Positions 1 through 12,789 are shown, numbered from the stretch's first letter. The stretch is 64,000 nucleotides of DNA from Bettongia penicillata ogilbyi (GCA_023548195.1 JAJHZJ010000694.1:558001-622000), one strand, 5' to 3'. The notes: generated by a model from the sequence alone, not told the origin. Numbers and translations are program-made.

Positions 1-850
1 ATCAGATAAACTCCAGTTGTACAACAAAAGTCGAAATACCTATTTTCTCAATCATTTATTTTCCACCTTTCCCAGGTAAACATCTAATGACAAGGTCTTC
101 CATATCTCATTTTCTTTATTAGAAAAAACTTTTTCCCTTGAAACTCTATGCCCATCCTCATTGCTTTTCTTCCAAGTAATTTTTTTTGCTAATAAGAGGA
201 TTTAGTCAGCCTTCTCATACACATTCAGGACCCCATAATACTAACAAGCAATATGTAGGAGATTGATAGATGCTATTTGACAAGGTTCCGAACTAGGGAA
301 CAGTCGATGAAAAGTTCAGAGCTATAAGCATCTGGATCCTTTAGCCCACTGCACTACTCCTAATGTGACTCCTCTGTAATCATCAGTGTCAAGGGCCATG
401 TGTATGGAAAAGAGGGGAGGCAGTTACACATCTGTTTACTGTCCGGCCTATAGCTCTGAGAAAGACTTTTTTTAGCAGACTTTTGTCAATCCTAATGTCA
501 AGATATAAAGCATACCTCTGGAACATAAACTCCAGAATCTTTCTATAAACGCAGGTCTTTGACACCTAACTCAACCAAGCCAATGCTGTTTTCACATATT
601 TTATCCACCTAAGGAAACTGACTATGCTATAACCACTTAAATCTTCTCTGGGAAAAGAAATCTTTTAGTGTTTACTTAGATCACCAAACTAATGTTTGTT
701 TACTACTGCATTTCATAAGGGAGCTATTGTTTCCCTGAAGTCTTCCTTTTTAAGAAAGGATTGGATGATGATTACCTGTACCAGAAAATGTAACAACTCC
801 TGGTGAACCAGCTAGAGATAAGGGAGTCTTCTTATTTGCCCTAGATTCTA
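1..850. other. No recognised feature
   Basis: AT-rich sequence without a repeat signature I can name, no open frame of note and no RNA-gene motif. It may be very old repeat or unique DNA. Confidence 0.4.
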
Positions 851-1960
851 TTTTTATATTTCCTATCCACCCACCTTGCCACCCATGGTCATCAGTTTCT
901 TCCTATTTAGTGAGATCTCTGTTCCAATAATGTCCATAGCAACTGAACGAATGGCATTTAATGCCTGGGCAGTTTCAAAGGCCCTGCTTAAACTGGTGAG
1001 ATATGACACAAGAAAGATGAACTTTCTTCAGGGCTGTCTACACTGCCCTCACATAAGATTTATAATCTTCTGAGTTTCTGTGGGGTTCAGCTTGGCAGGA
1101 TCACTGAGGCCAAACTCAAAAAATTCCAAAGTCTTAGCACCACACAGGATTGGGGACTACAGGAGTTTGTGGCAGGTGGGAGAGTTCCTCACCTTCCAAC
1201 AGACTGGGTCACAGTATGTTCTATTGATCAGAAAAAACTCCTCAGTGACAGGCCACTATGCTATAAGCACACATGAAGAAAAACCAGACTGTTAGATTTG
1301 TTTAAAAATTGTTGCTATGTTCTGCTTTATAAGTTTAAAGTTTGTTATCATGGATAAAATTGTATAAAAGAGGTTCTGATCATTTCAAAATGCAATTATT
1401 ATTGGCAGAAGGCAGTTAGGCTATTAATTCTCTCTATCAAGAAGCATGGGACAGGTAAATAAATTCCTCTCAAAGTACATGTCCTACCCTGAAAAGCAAA
1501 AGCCAAGGAAGTCACTTAATGAAGGGAGTAGGAATGGGAGGCAGTGTTGTTGCCCCATCCCCTTCTCCCCAGTGGCCTCCTAGAACCACAACCTCACTGC
1601 TTCCAGGGCCCACCTGCTATAAGAGGAATGGAACCTGGGGCAGGCTCAACCAACAGGTCCATGGGCAGGTAGTTACAGAAGCAACTGACAATCTTGCTGG
1701 AGACAAAGGAATTCATGTCTTCCTAGAGTCAGACAACCTCTTCAAATGAGTTTCAACCATCCATCGGAGTTCCCCAGTGGCTACCCATATAATGAACCCA
1801 CTGTGAAGCTTGTCACACTTTGTTACCATTCCAGCATGGAACTTCAAGGCAGTATATGTTAGCACATCCTCAAGGTCAAGTGGTCAGTTCCATATGACAT
1901 GTGAGCCATGACTACCTATCCAGAGCCTATTGATAGAACCCAAAATTGACAGCACATGCT
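851..1960. other. Unassigned tract with low stop density
   Basis: The plus frame starting at 876 runs to 1295 with a single stop (1071-1073), and the overlapping minus frame over the same bases has only a few stops. I could not match either translation to a known family. A decayed processed pseudogene or retroelement coding piece is possible, but chance is equally likely in 64 kb. No poly-A tail or splice structure was seen. Confidence 0.2.
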
Positions 1961-2224
1961 GTTGAACTCTAAACAAACCCAGAGTCTCTAAATAAAAAAA
2001 GTACCCACTGGAAACCTATGTGAAGCAGGTACTAGCCAAGAGCCCTGACCCTGACTACTCAGTCTCCCTTCCCCATGTCTTGTATCTTTTTCTCTCCCTC
2101 ATGACCTCTTTTCTCTCTTCATTCTAATGTTCTGTATCATCGCTGTTCTCCTTTTCTTCTGACGTTTTTCTTTGCTTTGTCTTCTTAAACTTTCTCTAGT
2201 TCAACCCTTGACATTAATGCATAA

Positions 2225-2548
2225 ATTTTATTTGAAAATACTGTGCATCATCCAGAGATAGAACTATGGAATTCAATCACAGAATGTAGTAGATTGTTGT
2301 GTGTGTGTGTGTGTGTATTGCATTTTGGTTTGTTAGATGATTTCTCCCACTCACTTCTTAAACACAGCATGACTATAGTGCAAATACATTTAATAGGAAT
2401 GTTAAGTGTAGAACCTAAACAAAATTGCATGCCATCTCGGGGAGGGGACAGGAAGGAAAGGGGAAGGGAGGGAAAAATAATCATCTAAGTTACATGGTAG
2501 TGATTGTAGAACACTGAAAATAAATAAAATTAATTAATAAAAAAAAAT
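2225..2548 (+). mobile_element. L1-type LINE 3' end
   Basis: The stretch has the layout of a marsupial L1 3' UTR: a 'catgactatag'-type segment, a 'gtgtagaaccta...gcatgccatctc' segment, a G-rich purine run (2438-2475), and a tail of AATAAA-like motifs and A-run ending near 2548. A short GT microsatellite (2296-2317) lies inside. Only the 3' few hundred bases are present, as expected for a 5'-truncated insertion. Confidence 0.6.
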
Positions 2549-2797
2549 TCTGTGCATTCCATTGGCCTGGCCTTAAGAATCCATGTAATAATAAGTCATC
2601 TGAGAGGACATTAGTGGATAAAGAACAAGTTTATTGATGCTTTAATGGTTTATGTTTGCAAAAGACAAAGTTGGCTGCTTCGAATGGCTATCTCTAAAGG
2701 CTGAATTATGCATATGGCTCAAGAGACTTGATCAAGTTAGCATTCTCATTGCATGTGTTTTTGACTATTCCTTTCAACAGCCACTTACTAAGTGACA

Positions 2798-3120
2798 AAA
2801 TGAGATCAATGAACTAACATATGTAAAGTGCTTCACAAACTTTGAAGTGTCATATATGCACTAGACATTATTATGTCATTACACTGTGAGCTTCTTGAGA
2901 ACAAAGACTCTTTTGCCTTTCTTTATATCCTGAGTGTTTAATCCAGTGCCTGGAACATCGAAGGTACTTTACAAGTGTTTACTGGAAGACTGACAAGTAT
3001 TTAGGGAGCACACTAGGCTAGGTAAGCAGCAAGATATGCAGTTTAGAATAGACATGGTCCCTATGCTTGCCCTCACAGAGCTTACGTTAAGTCGGAAACA
3101 CTGATCTCTATAACACAGAG
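2798..3120 (+). mobile_element. MIR 3' end, L2-type tail and old repeat head
   Basis: 2798-2880 resembles the MIR 3' region ('gtaaagtgcttcacaaac...'). 2884-2990 has the L2-like tail: 'gagcttcttgagaacaaagac', 'cagtgcctgg', then a 'tgtttactg' end. 2990-3120 resembles the start of the unassigned marsupial repeat seen again at 14.8, 16.0, 32.9 and 55.7 kb. All are diverged. Confidence 0.5.
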
Positions 3121-4760
3121 TGGGTTTCAGGGAATCAATCAGCAGCAGAACCTTCAAACCATAGACTCACAACTCAGAAACACACATTTCATCTGAGAGG
3201 TACAGTAAGTGAACGCAAATCTTTGGTAGAGGAGTACAACTGTCACTGACCAGCAAAGTCCTGTGTTTCTATATGCTCAATTAGGATTTTCACCCTTTCA
3301 TTACAGGGTAAGGAGAGAGTGAATTTTCTTTCTCCATCTTACCAAAATGACTGAGAAATTTCTAATTCGCTTTCAAATCACAGAAATATAAATGCTTTAC
3401 AGAATGTTAAGAGATGAGACCTGAACAGTCTTAAGGAGATGGATCAAGTATGAGTTGGAAAAGGTAGTAAAGCAAATTAATTTTTAACTCTTTTTGCATC
3501 ACAGGGAGCTCTCTGAAATTAGCAATTGACAACCTCCTAGAAGGAGTTTTGAAATGACATCCAGTTTTTAGGTTTAGAGTTCTGATACAGGACTATTGTA
3601 TGGGGAATCTATAAATAATTGGTGATATGAAATTTTGGATTAGCATTAAAGATTCTTCACAATCATGATAACCAGTTTGTAAATTAGAAGATGAATATTC
3701 TTAACTTTCTTCACAGGCCCCTTTTATTCTCATTGCCCCCATTAATGTACTCTTTTCTAGTAATAATAGATATCATCTCACTACAACTCATATGGCATTG
3801 AGATCCAATCATTATGCTTCCCCTTTGTCAAACAGACCTGGCCATTTTGAGGTGACCTATTTTAAATTTTATTAGCATTATGTATATTTGTGGCACAATA
3901 TTTGCAGCATACTGAATTTGTCTGAGAATGTGGAAAATCTTATAATCTGCCTGGTTCCTGAAAGACTATGCAGTAAAATAAATAAGATTTTAATTAATTT
4001 CTTCAGCATAAGTGGAAAGTTTTGTAATAAAAACTTAACATGCATGCAAAATGAAACTTTGGCCAAACTCTAAGACTAGAATCTTACGTAAGAAAGAATC
4101 CCTTGGAAAAAGCTTCATTCTTCTCTTTGCAAAACCAGAAGATGGAAGAGTAATAACTAAGGTGGGGCAAGCCAGACTTTGCCACTGAGAGATGAATTTA
4201 CAGGGTGCTAAAAGCACTTTCAGTCCTTCAGGAGAATAGAAATAATGGAGCTTAGCATTTGGTTAATAAGAATAATTGGTTAAAACTGTCATTCCTTCCC
4301 CTAACCCCCCATCTCCACCTCTGCTTCCCACTTCTTTGCCCTAGGCTAAGCAGTATCTTTACTCAAATGCTCCAGGGTCTCCACTCTATTTGACCTAAGT
4401 ATAAAAATTTCCTAGTTACAGCTCTGAAAAGACTTGACTATAAAATCTCCTGGAAATGGAAACAGACCTAAGCAGAAACATCTGTGTGCCTCAACTGGAT
4501 TCTTCCCTCAGCCAAGACCATAGTTGGTAACAAATAACCCTTGAGAAAAAATGTGAAATAGGAAGGTTCAGCACTTTTTCTCTAGATATTTGAGATAGTG
4601 GTAGTGGTAGAGTTAATAGTAAGCAACAGAACAACCTATCCTTTCCTTACGTATAGGCTAGATAGGATTGTACAATATAGATGAGAAACCATTTTTCCTT
4701 TCATGGGCATTAACTCACAGGAAAAAAAAATCAATTGTTGGCTGCACACAAGTAAAAGAA
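3121..4760. other. No recognised feature
   Basis: About 1.6 kb with no repeat, gene or RNA signature I can support. Short frames on both strands near 3.88-4.22 kb overlap one another and match nothing. Confidence 0.35.
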
Positions 4761-4762
4761 TG

Positions 4763-5030
4763 GAGGTGGTGAGGTGGAGAGAGTGCTGGACCTGGACTAA
4801 GGAAGATCTGAGTTCAAATCCTACCTCAGAAATTTATTAGCTGTATAGCTTTGCGCAAGTCACTTAATATTTCTCAGGCTCAGTTTTCTCATTTGTAAAA
4901 TGGTGATGATAATAATAGCACTTCCTTCATGGAGTTGGGAACATCAAATGAGATAGTGCATAAAATAAATAACATACTTTGCAAATTTTTAAAACACTAC
5001 ATAAAGCCTAGCTGTTGTGGGCTATTATTA
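4763..5030 (+). mobile_element. tRNA-derived MIR-like SINE
   Basis: It shows the B-box region 'gagttcaaatcc', then 'tcacttaata', 'tcatttgtaaaatgg', and the 3' core 'gcaaatttttaaaacact', which is the usual order for this SINE class. The 5' head has the 'gagagagtgctgg' tRNA-like start. The full-length copy is moderately diverged. Confidence 0.75.
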
Positions 5031-5035
5031 AAAAG

Positions 5036-5180
5036 AAACAATTTGAAGTTGGGAAAAGAATGCTGGGAGGCAGGTCAGAGGGGCAGGTTCAAGTTTCACC
5101 TCTGCCTCCTGCTTAGCTGGATGACTTTGAGCATCATGGTTTAACTTCTTTGGGCTTTGATATGCTGATCAGAAGGAGAG
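5036..5180 (+). mobile_element. MIR-like SINE fragment
   Basis: A second, more diverged SINE in tandem with the preceding one: 'ggttcaagtttcacctctg' followed by a 'gctggatgactttgagca' segment. The 3' end is lost. Confidence 0.5.
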
Positions 5181-5199
5181 GGTTCAAACTAGTCTACAT

Positions 5200-5387
5200 C
5201 AGGGGTTCTTAATCTAGAGTCCAAGGACTTGATTTTTAAGGAGACTTTGCATTTCACTAGAATTGGTTTCCTCTTTAATCCTATGTATTTTATTTTATCC
5301 ATTTAAAAACTTTCTCATGAGACAGGATCCACAGATTTACCAAACAGCCAAAGAGGTCCATGACATAAAAAAGGTTAAGAACTCCTA
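5200..5387 (-). mobile_element. hAT-type miniature DNA transposon
   Basis: Terminal inverted repeats are visible: 'caggggttcttaa' at the left and its complement form 'ttaagaactccta' at the right. The internal 'ggtccatgacataaaaaagg' (read on plus) is shared with copies at 41985, 39015 and 63554. It is non-autonomous, with no transposase frame. The class is assigned from its ends and from the degenerate 8-bp flank duplication of the 63554 copy. Confidence 0.7.
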
Positions 5388-5505
5388 GAAGAGAGGTTTC
5401 TTGTAGGAATTTTTAAATAGAGGTTTTCATTGGATTTCTAAAATTCTATTTTCCTTAGTGACTTTACCTCTCAGATTCTGTTTCTCCAACCACAAAGTGA
5501 GAATA

Positions 5506-5560
5506 TATATATGCATTATACATACACATATATGTACATATATACACACATATATATGTA
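5506..5560. repeat. TA/CA-rich microsatellite
   Basis: Imperfect alternating TA, CA and TG dinucleotides. Confidence 0.8.
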
Positions 5561-5984
5561 TTTTTCCTATTAATATTAATGAGGATATTATTAATCATAG
5601 TAATGAATGAATGAGAGAAACTGAGCCAGTAGTTTTTTTAAGTACCTGGGACAGCTTAAAACTTTTATCTTGGGAGAGAAGTTTCTAAAATTTCTCCCAT
5701 CAACCCATTTGCATCGGTCACAATGATCAATGAGTACTTGCACTAAAATGCTATTTTAAAAAGTTAAAATTTCTAATGTCATATAGAGGGCTTTATTATT
5801 ATACAAACTTGCGGCCTGAGGAGTAGAACATCCCCAGCTGGCTGATCATAGGTTCCTTATCTCATTTCTAGCATTTTGTATGTGTGTGGTCCAGAGTACC
5901 ATGAGTACAGGGAATTCCTGGGGTAGAAACTTGACCCAATGCCTTTTATGAGGCTCTCCACATCATCTATAGCTTTGGAGGAAG

Positions 5985-6155
5985 CATGGTATAAGGGAAG
6001 GAGTTGTCGAATCTGGAAGCAAAGGAACTAGATTTGAAGTCTGGCTTTGCCATGGAATCTGACTTTAAGTTTCAGTTTCCTCTAAAATTGAAGAGAGTTG
6101 GATTGATGACCTCTAAGATTCCTTACTATTCTAAGTTTATGATCTTCTGGGTGCT
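5985..6155 (+). mobile_element. MIR-like SINE
   Basis: It has the order 'gatttgaagtctggctttgcc', 'gtttcagtttcctc', then 'ggattgatgacctctaagattcc', typical of the 3' variant ending in a 'cctctaaggtcc' motif. Confidence 0.6.
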
Positions 6156-6159
6156 AAGA

Positions 6160-6285
6160 GACAGGGAGAAAAAAAGGATAAGTGACTTGCAAGTGGTCAC
6201 ATAGCCAATATGGGTCAAAAGAAGAAATTGAACCCAGTACTTCCTGACATGGCCCTCTATCCACTGAGCCACGCCATTCCTCTCT
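6160..6285 (-). mobile_element. Antisense SINE head
   Basis: On the plus strand it reads 'agtgacttgcaagtggtcacatag', 'gaacccagtacttcctgac' and 'ctatccactgagcca', the complement of the tRNA-derived SINE 5' half. Confidence 0.7.
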
Positions 6286-6289
6286 AGCA

Positions 6290-8270
6290 TATTAGAGTAA
6301 ACAAAATATCCATAGCATTTGTGGATGATGGACATTGAGAAATGGATGCTAACCCAAGTAAACATAAAAGAAATATTTTCTTGATGATCAGACTCATGGA
6401 GGCCCACGTTAAAATTCCCTGGCCTCTTCTCTGGTCCCTTGGGTTGACAAAGATTTAAAAAACAGGGCACTATCCAGACAGTCCTAGAATTAAGACAGTG
6501 TCTCAGATTCCTCAAGAGCAGTACTCTTGTGCCAGGACAACCAAGCTCTTAGCCCAATCGATATGTTTTCTTTCAAGATTGGATTGAAGTTGGACCACAA
6601 GCTGATCCAGTGCCAGCAGTAGAAGAGAAATGTGTGCTCTACTTCCCCACTTGGAGCATCTAAGAGGGAAAAATAAAGCCACATTCCCCTTCTCCCACCC
6701 ATCAGGGTCTCTGTTGGGTCTGTATCTTGCACAGGCACACAGTTCTATTGGCAAGCTTTTTTTTAAATCCCTTGGAAACATCCTCTCCCTATAAAGATCT
6801 CACCAGGGCTTTCTCCCCTAAGTCAACTCTTTGAAAATGATCAAGTTATTTCAAGATCTGTCTGGAAAGCCACTTAAAAAAAACACAAACACACAAAAAA
6901 GGAAAACCCAGGGGCTTTATCTTTACTTAGGTCAAAATCTCTAGATGCTGCTTTTAAAGAATAAAGCTTCTCATATATACTTCCTTCTTTTTCAGCAGAA
7001 GGGGGTGGACTACAAATACAGAATGTCATATATGTTGTCTGTTGTTTCACTGACTGATTTTGCTTAACTATTTTCTTTATTACTGGGAAGGAGTAAATAT
7101 GGGGCAGTTATATCAGAAAGTGATTGAAGTATGAAATGAAAGAAAAGGTACAACAAAATAAGAGAAACAGAGACACAGAGAGAGACAGAAAGCGAGAGAG
7201 AGTAGCTCTAACAAGGAACAAACTATTGAGCTATCATGAGCTTCTGATGTGATCAAAATTTTATAGAGAGCCAAAACATTCCTATTTTACTGACCAGGAG
7301 TAAAACCTGTGAATTTCAGATTCCTGGGGGACCGCAGGGTTATTTATTTTTCATAAGGAGTTCATATCCAATCACATATTTTCTCAATCAATAGGCACTA
7401 ACAGTACAATCATTATCACATGAGATTCTGAGAAACACTGACTGAAGTTATCTAAATAAGGGCAGGTCTTAATCATTGCCCCAACTGAAGAATGCCAAAG
7501 GTTGACATACCCTACATAGCAGAATTGGCTGAGAGATGTGGCAAGACCAAACTGAGAAATGAGAGCCTCCAAGCTCCTAACCCATTCCAGAGGGGTTTAA
7601 AGTGAAAATGAACAATTAACAGTCCTAAAACAGGAGTTCTTCATGCTTACTGAAGAGAAGAGGCTGCCTGCTTCCAGAACACCCCAAAGCAATCTTCTAG
7701 ACCACTACCAGGAACCAGAAACACTTATGTGCTTCCAAGACTGAGCTACCCTGCAGTGCTCAGCAGTACCTTCCTTGCGTCAGCTGCCAATCATTTTGTC
7801 GTAAAGAGTCAGAAATTTTACTTTCTCCTCACTGCAAAATAGAGACTACAAGTTAGTTTAAACTAACGTAACTATTGGTAATGTGGCAAGTGGACCAGCT
7901 GCAGAAAAAGAAGAGACAAACATACCAAAAAAGGAGTAAAGCTAAAGTATCTGACTGCTGATCTGAGGGTGGATTGGGGAGAGAAAATGGAAGAGAAAAT
8001 AGGAAAAGCAAAAGATGTCAGACAACTAAAAAAAAACAGGGAGGATATGAAGAGTGAGAAAGACAAACCAAGGAGGAAAACTTAAATCTGCAAATTAGGA
8101 TATACAAGAGATGGCTTTGGTCTTTTAAGTCAATCAAATGATTGACTTGTTTAAACCATGAATTAGAAAATTTTTGCAAAGATAGTAGAATCAGAATTCC
8201 CAGTGGTAAATTTATGTTTATGCATAAACATATAACAAGTGATTTTATAATCAACATCTTTAGCATTTCT
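6290..8270. other. No recognised feature
   Basis: Two overlapping minus frames of 82 and 89 codons at 6490-6781 match no family and shadow each other. A short purine-rich run is present near 7160-7205. I see no transposon structure that I can name. Confidence 0.35.
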
Positions 8271-8274
8271 TAGA

Positions 8275-8420
8275 TTCTGTGTGGCATAGGGTTAGAGGGC
8301 CAATCTTGATGTCAGAAAGATCTGAATTCAAGGTCATTGGCTACATGACCCTGGGTAAGCCACTTAACTTCTCAGTATCCTTATGTAGCTCTCTAAGATT
8401 CAAGTTACAGACCCATTGTT
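8275..8420 (+). mobile_element. tRNA-derived SINE, 'gcaactctctaag' subtype
   Basis: The head 'gtcagaaagatctgaattcaag' and 'catgaccctgggtaagccacttaac' are followed by 'gtagctctctaagattcaag'. That body differs from MIR and recurs at 11620 (antisense) and 28210. Confidence 0.6.
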
Positions 8421-10424
8421 GATCTACATCAAAAGAGCAAATTCTCTACATAGATAAGATTATGAGTCCTGATCAAAACAAAAACAAACTTTTCTTTCTA
8501 CCTGCAATACTAATAGTGATATCTGGGAAGGATTTTGATACTTGGGATATGATTGTTTTGATAGCAAACACAGATAGGTTCATTGAGATTAATGCAAAAA
8601 TCAATACAGAAGCTGAAAATCAGTTCTCAAATTTTGTTTTGTTTTTCAATCCAAGACTAATGACGCTTCATCCAGAAATGTCACAGACTTCCAAGAAAAA
8701 TCCCAGATGTATGGCTTAAATGATTACTATGATGACCCTGATAAAATTGGAATGTTGATTATTGACACATCTGGACAGAAAAGTTCCTATGCAAGGAGAA
8801 CTCTGTGTCTAATGACTTACCTTTTGTGCTACATCCACTGTTTGACTCACTTGGAGACAGAGAATTCTTCAGGGAGAATGAAGGAATCATTCTACACTTA
8901 CATTAGTAGAAAATAGTCACCAAAACCATCAACTGCCTTCTAGTTTAGTAATAAAAATGGCTTATTTTCTGATTGTCAAAGCAACTGTAAATTTCATTAT
9001 AAAGTTCTACCACCTCGAAATTATCTCAGTTATTTAAATTCACTTGGAAAGAGTAGAAGAGATTTCCAAAATAACTGAGTATCTTTTCCTTATAATGTCA
9101 GAAAGGAGAATTCACCTTTTGGCTGTAGTCACATTTGCAAAGGTCAATGTCCTGGAAATATGAATGGCTAAAAACAGGAGGCAATTATGGAAATGGTTGT
9201 TCCTTAGCTATCCATAATTATCTATTCTGGACAGATCTATGTTATAGCTTTACCATGAGTGACACTTTTCAAATATGTTTTGCTTTTCATTTACTCATCA
9301 AATACCTTTCCATGCTTGACTTGGGTCCAGAAGAGTGTGAATATTTTCTCAAGGTAAGTATATGAGGAAACTCTTTTTGCTTTCTTAACAAAGAAATCCC
9401 TAAAAGATGGCTAAAATGCAAATGATATATGTTTTTAGTTCTCTGACAGTAACATTTGATGGATAAGTCTAAAATAAAATGACCAAATTGCCTAACTTTT
9501 CAGCCATAAAAACATGTACAATAAAAATGCTGCAGGGTACCAGTCACAGAACTGCCATGGACCAGAGAATTATTAGCTTCCATAATTTCACACTGCAAAA
9601 ATAAGTTTGTAGATTCTTTTTAATGTGGGGAAAAAATCAGGAAATTAAATGGAAAGACCTGTAGTAGTGAAAAATTAAATTCAATTTCAAGTATACAAAA
9701 GGTCAGAAAACAAAAAAGGGAGGCTTTGAGAACAACATTAATTTCTTCATGCATCGCAATTACAATGCCAAGCCTAAGCAAACAAGATGGCCACCTAGGG
9801 CCTGGACACACAAAAACAGAGGGAGTCTAAAATGGAGTCAAAAGGAATTAGGACTGCAAAAGGCATCATTTCATTAGCATTTCAATTTGTGCAGGAAAAT
9901 CATATTGCTTTTGCAACTTATCAAATATTGCTAAAATAAGTAAACACAAGAGTGAACAAAAATGACTTCACTCAGCTGTCACAGGTCAGTTGTAAACAAA
10001 TCCCTAATGGTTATGCGGCTTTGTACAGGAGATGTGGGGAGCTACTGCCATAGAAAAGCTACAGAGGAAGGGAGGCTTTATATCCGGCGCCATTCCTGCT
10101 GTCTGACCTTGGCTCTAGAGGGCAGGGACCTTGGGGGCCACGTAATTTCTACTTACATTCAGTCGGAGGGATCAAGTCTGAACTGACAAGTGTGTGGCTT
10201 TATTTTTACTGCAGGACAGTAAGAAATATTTAGTCTATGATTATGTGCATGTTTTCTGAAAAATAACTCATAAAATGCTGCATGAGGAACTTTACAGATG
10301 TTCAAAGAGAGAAATCTTCACCATGCATGAGCAAACACAGGAAGGAGGAATTCCTGCTCAAAGTTGGCCTGGGTCAACCGATATTTGGCCACGGCACTAC
10401 ATAGGGCACTGTGTAAGAGAACTG
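8421..10424. other. Unassigned, mostly repeat-poor
   Basis: Overlapping plus frames at 8462-8719 (85 codons) and 8707-8916 (69 codons) and one at 9135-9365 (76 codons) have initiator codons. None shows a domain, a signal peptide or any family I recognise, and none has splice or poly-A context. Likely chance frames. Confidence 0.3.
10112..10125 (+). promoter_or_regulatory. Possible CTCF-like motif
   Basis: GCTCTAGAGGGCAG fits 12 of 14 positions of the core CCASYAGRKGGCAS (mismatches at positions 1 and 3). It lies in a slightly GC-richer, repeat-free pocket. One such match is expected by chance on this scale, so confidence is low. Confidence 0.2.
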
Positions 10425-10700
10425 CATGTCTCTATGGCTCAGTGGACTGGACTTAGAACCAAGAAGGTCGAAGTTCAAACCCAGTTTTCTGGCAAGTCTT
10501 AACCTCTGTCTGCTTCAATTTATTTGTCTGTAAAACGGGGATAATAGTAGCACCTGCTTCCCACAGTTGTTGTGAGAATCAAATAAGACAACCTTTTAAA
10601 GTGCTTTGCAGATGTTAGATATAAATATATATGTAAATAAATATATAAATATATATAAATGCTAGCTATCACCATTGTTAATGTTATTGTTATTTTTAAT
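10425..10700 (+). mobile_element. MIR-like SINE with TA expansion
   Basis: It shows 'ctatggctcagtggactgg' (tRNA head), 'gttcaaacccag', 'gtctgtaaaacgggg' and 'aagtgctttgcagatgttag'. The 3' region is interrupted by an ATAT/AAAT microsatellite (about 10619-10660) before 'aatgctagctatca'. Confidence 0.75.
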
Positions 10701-11285
10701 TAGAGATTGAAAACAACTATTGCTCCTAGTTAATCCTCTTAGATACCTAGGTGTGCTCCAAGTCTATTGTCTATGTATCTCTGTAATTTTAATGTAATTT
10801 CTATACATGGAAGTTTTGCTTATAATTTCAGGATGTGCCATTTTATTTGCAGCTGCTACAAATAAATCTATGAGTTCTGCCACTGCTGCAATTTTAAAAT
10901 CAGAAATAACCAATGTGATATAATTTGTGTGACTGCAATGCTCGACATAATGAAGAAGGATTTATATTTACAAATACACTGTATTAGACTCACTTTACTT
11001 ATCCTTCTCGGTGTCTATCCTGTCCGACAACTTCAATAATCATAGTTAAAAAGAAAAATCATCATTCCCCCTCACTGCCTTTGACTCTGATGATAATTCC
11101 ACCGTCGTAAGCTACTTTGAAAAAAATTCCATGAGTCATCTCTAGATGGAACCTGGATTATTATTCTAAAGAGGGTGGTTATTAATGGTCGGTCACATGA
11201 AAGAGTTGCTGTTACTTTGAGAATCAGAAATTCAGGTAGTGGGTTGCAGTGTTTTATGTGTAACATTTTTATAAAATGATTTTGT
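10701..11285. other. No recognised feature
   Basis: AT-rich, no repeat or gene signature seen. Confidence 0.35.
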
Positions 11286-11289
11286 CCTT

Positions 11290-11540
11290 ATATAACGGCA
11301 TTCATCTTCAAAGCACTTTACAAATATGAGCTACTTATATGAAAGGCTACATAGCTGCAAAGCCCGAAACAAGAACTGCCCCATTTTTCACAGACAGCCT
11401 TATTCTCACCATATACTCCAGGTGCTTTATTATGAATATTTCTTATTATTCATTATGAATAGTTGCAAAGTGCTTGGCACAGTGCCTGGCACACAGTAGG
11501 CTCTATACTACTCTAAGCTATCATTATTAGATGAGATTCG
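11290..11540. mobile_element. MIR and L2-type tail fragments
   Basis: 'caaagcactttacaaatatgagc' reads as an antisense MIR 3' end. It is followed at 11460-11540 by a plus-strand 'cacagtgcctggcacacagtagg' L2-like tail and a MIR-like 'agctatcattatta' end. Confidence 0.5.
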
Positions 11541-11614
11541 TAACTAAAACTGTGCTTTTAGAAATATATGTTGTTACCAGTCTGTTGTTATAGTTGCTGT
11601 TGTGGAAGCAGACC

Positions 11615-11830
11615 TGAGTTTCTCAGGGTGAGATATTCCTGCAGGAAATTCCTCCATCAAGGGAGGGGTATTCATCTCTAAGTCTTCAGAGAATTGCTTG
11701 GAAGCATTGAGAAGTTCAAGTGACTTGCCCAAGGTAACACAACTTGCATGTGTCAGTGACAGGGCTTGAACCCATGCTTTTTTGACTGCCCTGGCTGGTC
11801 CTCTTCATTCCACCATGCTGCTGCTCTTAG
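11615..11830 (-). mobile_element. Antisense tRNA-derived SINE, 'gcaactctctaag' subtype
   Basis: The plus strand shows 'tcttcagagaattgcttgg', 'agtgacttgcccaaggta' and 'gcttgaacccatgc', the complement of the 8275 subtype. The 'gggaggggtattcatctc' segment preceding it is probably its 3' half. Confidence 0.6.
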
Positions 11831-12218
11831 TTATCAATAATTAATAAAATCACAACATGCAACTTCAAGTTAGATGCTGTAGTACACAATTGGGATTTTT
11901 CCTAAAGCCTCTTTGAACTGAATTTATAAAAATAATAATAACCAAAACAAAATAACTTATTTTTCATTCGCAGAAAAAAAACCTTTTCTGCTCAATGTCA
12001 TGATTTATGTTAGTATATTTAGAAAACTAGCAATCTGACAACCTAGAACCCACTAGCTGCCAGTGAATTCAATGTCTTAGAGTAATCTTTGCATGTACTA
12101 TTTTGAAAGGAGAGAAAGAAAGGGACAGAGAGGTTGAGAAAGCAGGGTAAATAAAGGAAAACACTAGACAGATACCTCAAATACTATCTAAATATGCATA
12201 AAGTCATGTGGTTAAGAA

Positions 12219-12483
12219 CAGAGGTCCTTAAACTTTTTGGTCTCTATATCCCGTTGCGCTCTTAAAAATTATTGAGGACCCTCCACTTGAAAGTCTTAGT
12301 TTATGAGGTTCTTATCCATCCATATTTCTCATATTAGAAATTAGTTTTATACATACATATATATGTTAGTATAGAAAGACATTTTCGTATTATTATAAAA
12401 AGTTTTGACCTCAGATCAAAAGCTTCCCTGAAAGGGTCTTGAGGATCTCCAGGGGTCCCTGGACCATTACTTGAGAATTGCTG
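12219..12483 (+). mobile_element. hAT-type miniature DNA transposon, second family
   Basis: It opens with 'cagaggtccttaaactttt' and closes with 'ccattacttgagaattgctg', inverted terminal repeats of a common mammalian hAT miniature family. Internal 'cttaaaaattattgagga' and 'tttgacctcagatca' also fit. The 8 bases on either side (gttaagaa and gtttggag) agree at 5 positions, consistent with a decayed 8-bp duplication. Confidence 0.7.
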
Positions 12484-12789
12484 GTTTGGAGTCTATCAAA
12501 AATTGAAAAATGGTCTCTAAAATTTACCAAAAAAGGATTAAATAAGGAAAATTATTTTGAGGTTGGTCTTCTGTGATATCAAGTACACAATGCTGGACCC
12601 TAAAATCACTAATTTGGCATTATTTTCTGCACATTCATCCTTGAAAAATCAGAAAGACCAGAGATATGGTATGTATTCTAAGCAGCGCTAATAACAATCT
12701 AAAATTTATTCTTGGTTTTCTCTATCATCCTACTAAAGCCAAATTATTTTTGTATGTGATTAATAACTACACAAAATAGGGAGCATGTA

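Noticed and set aside
6490..6781. Two overlapping minus frames of 82 and 89 codons as a small gene
   Set aside because: They are alternative registers of the same bases, with no family match and no supporting signals.
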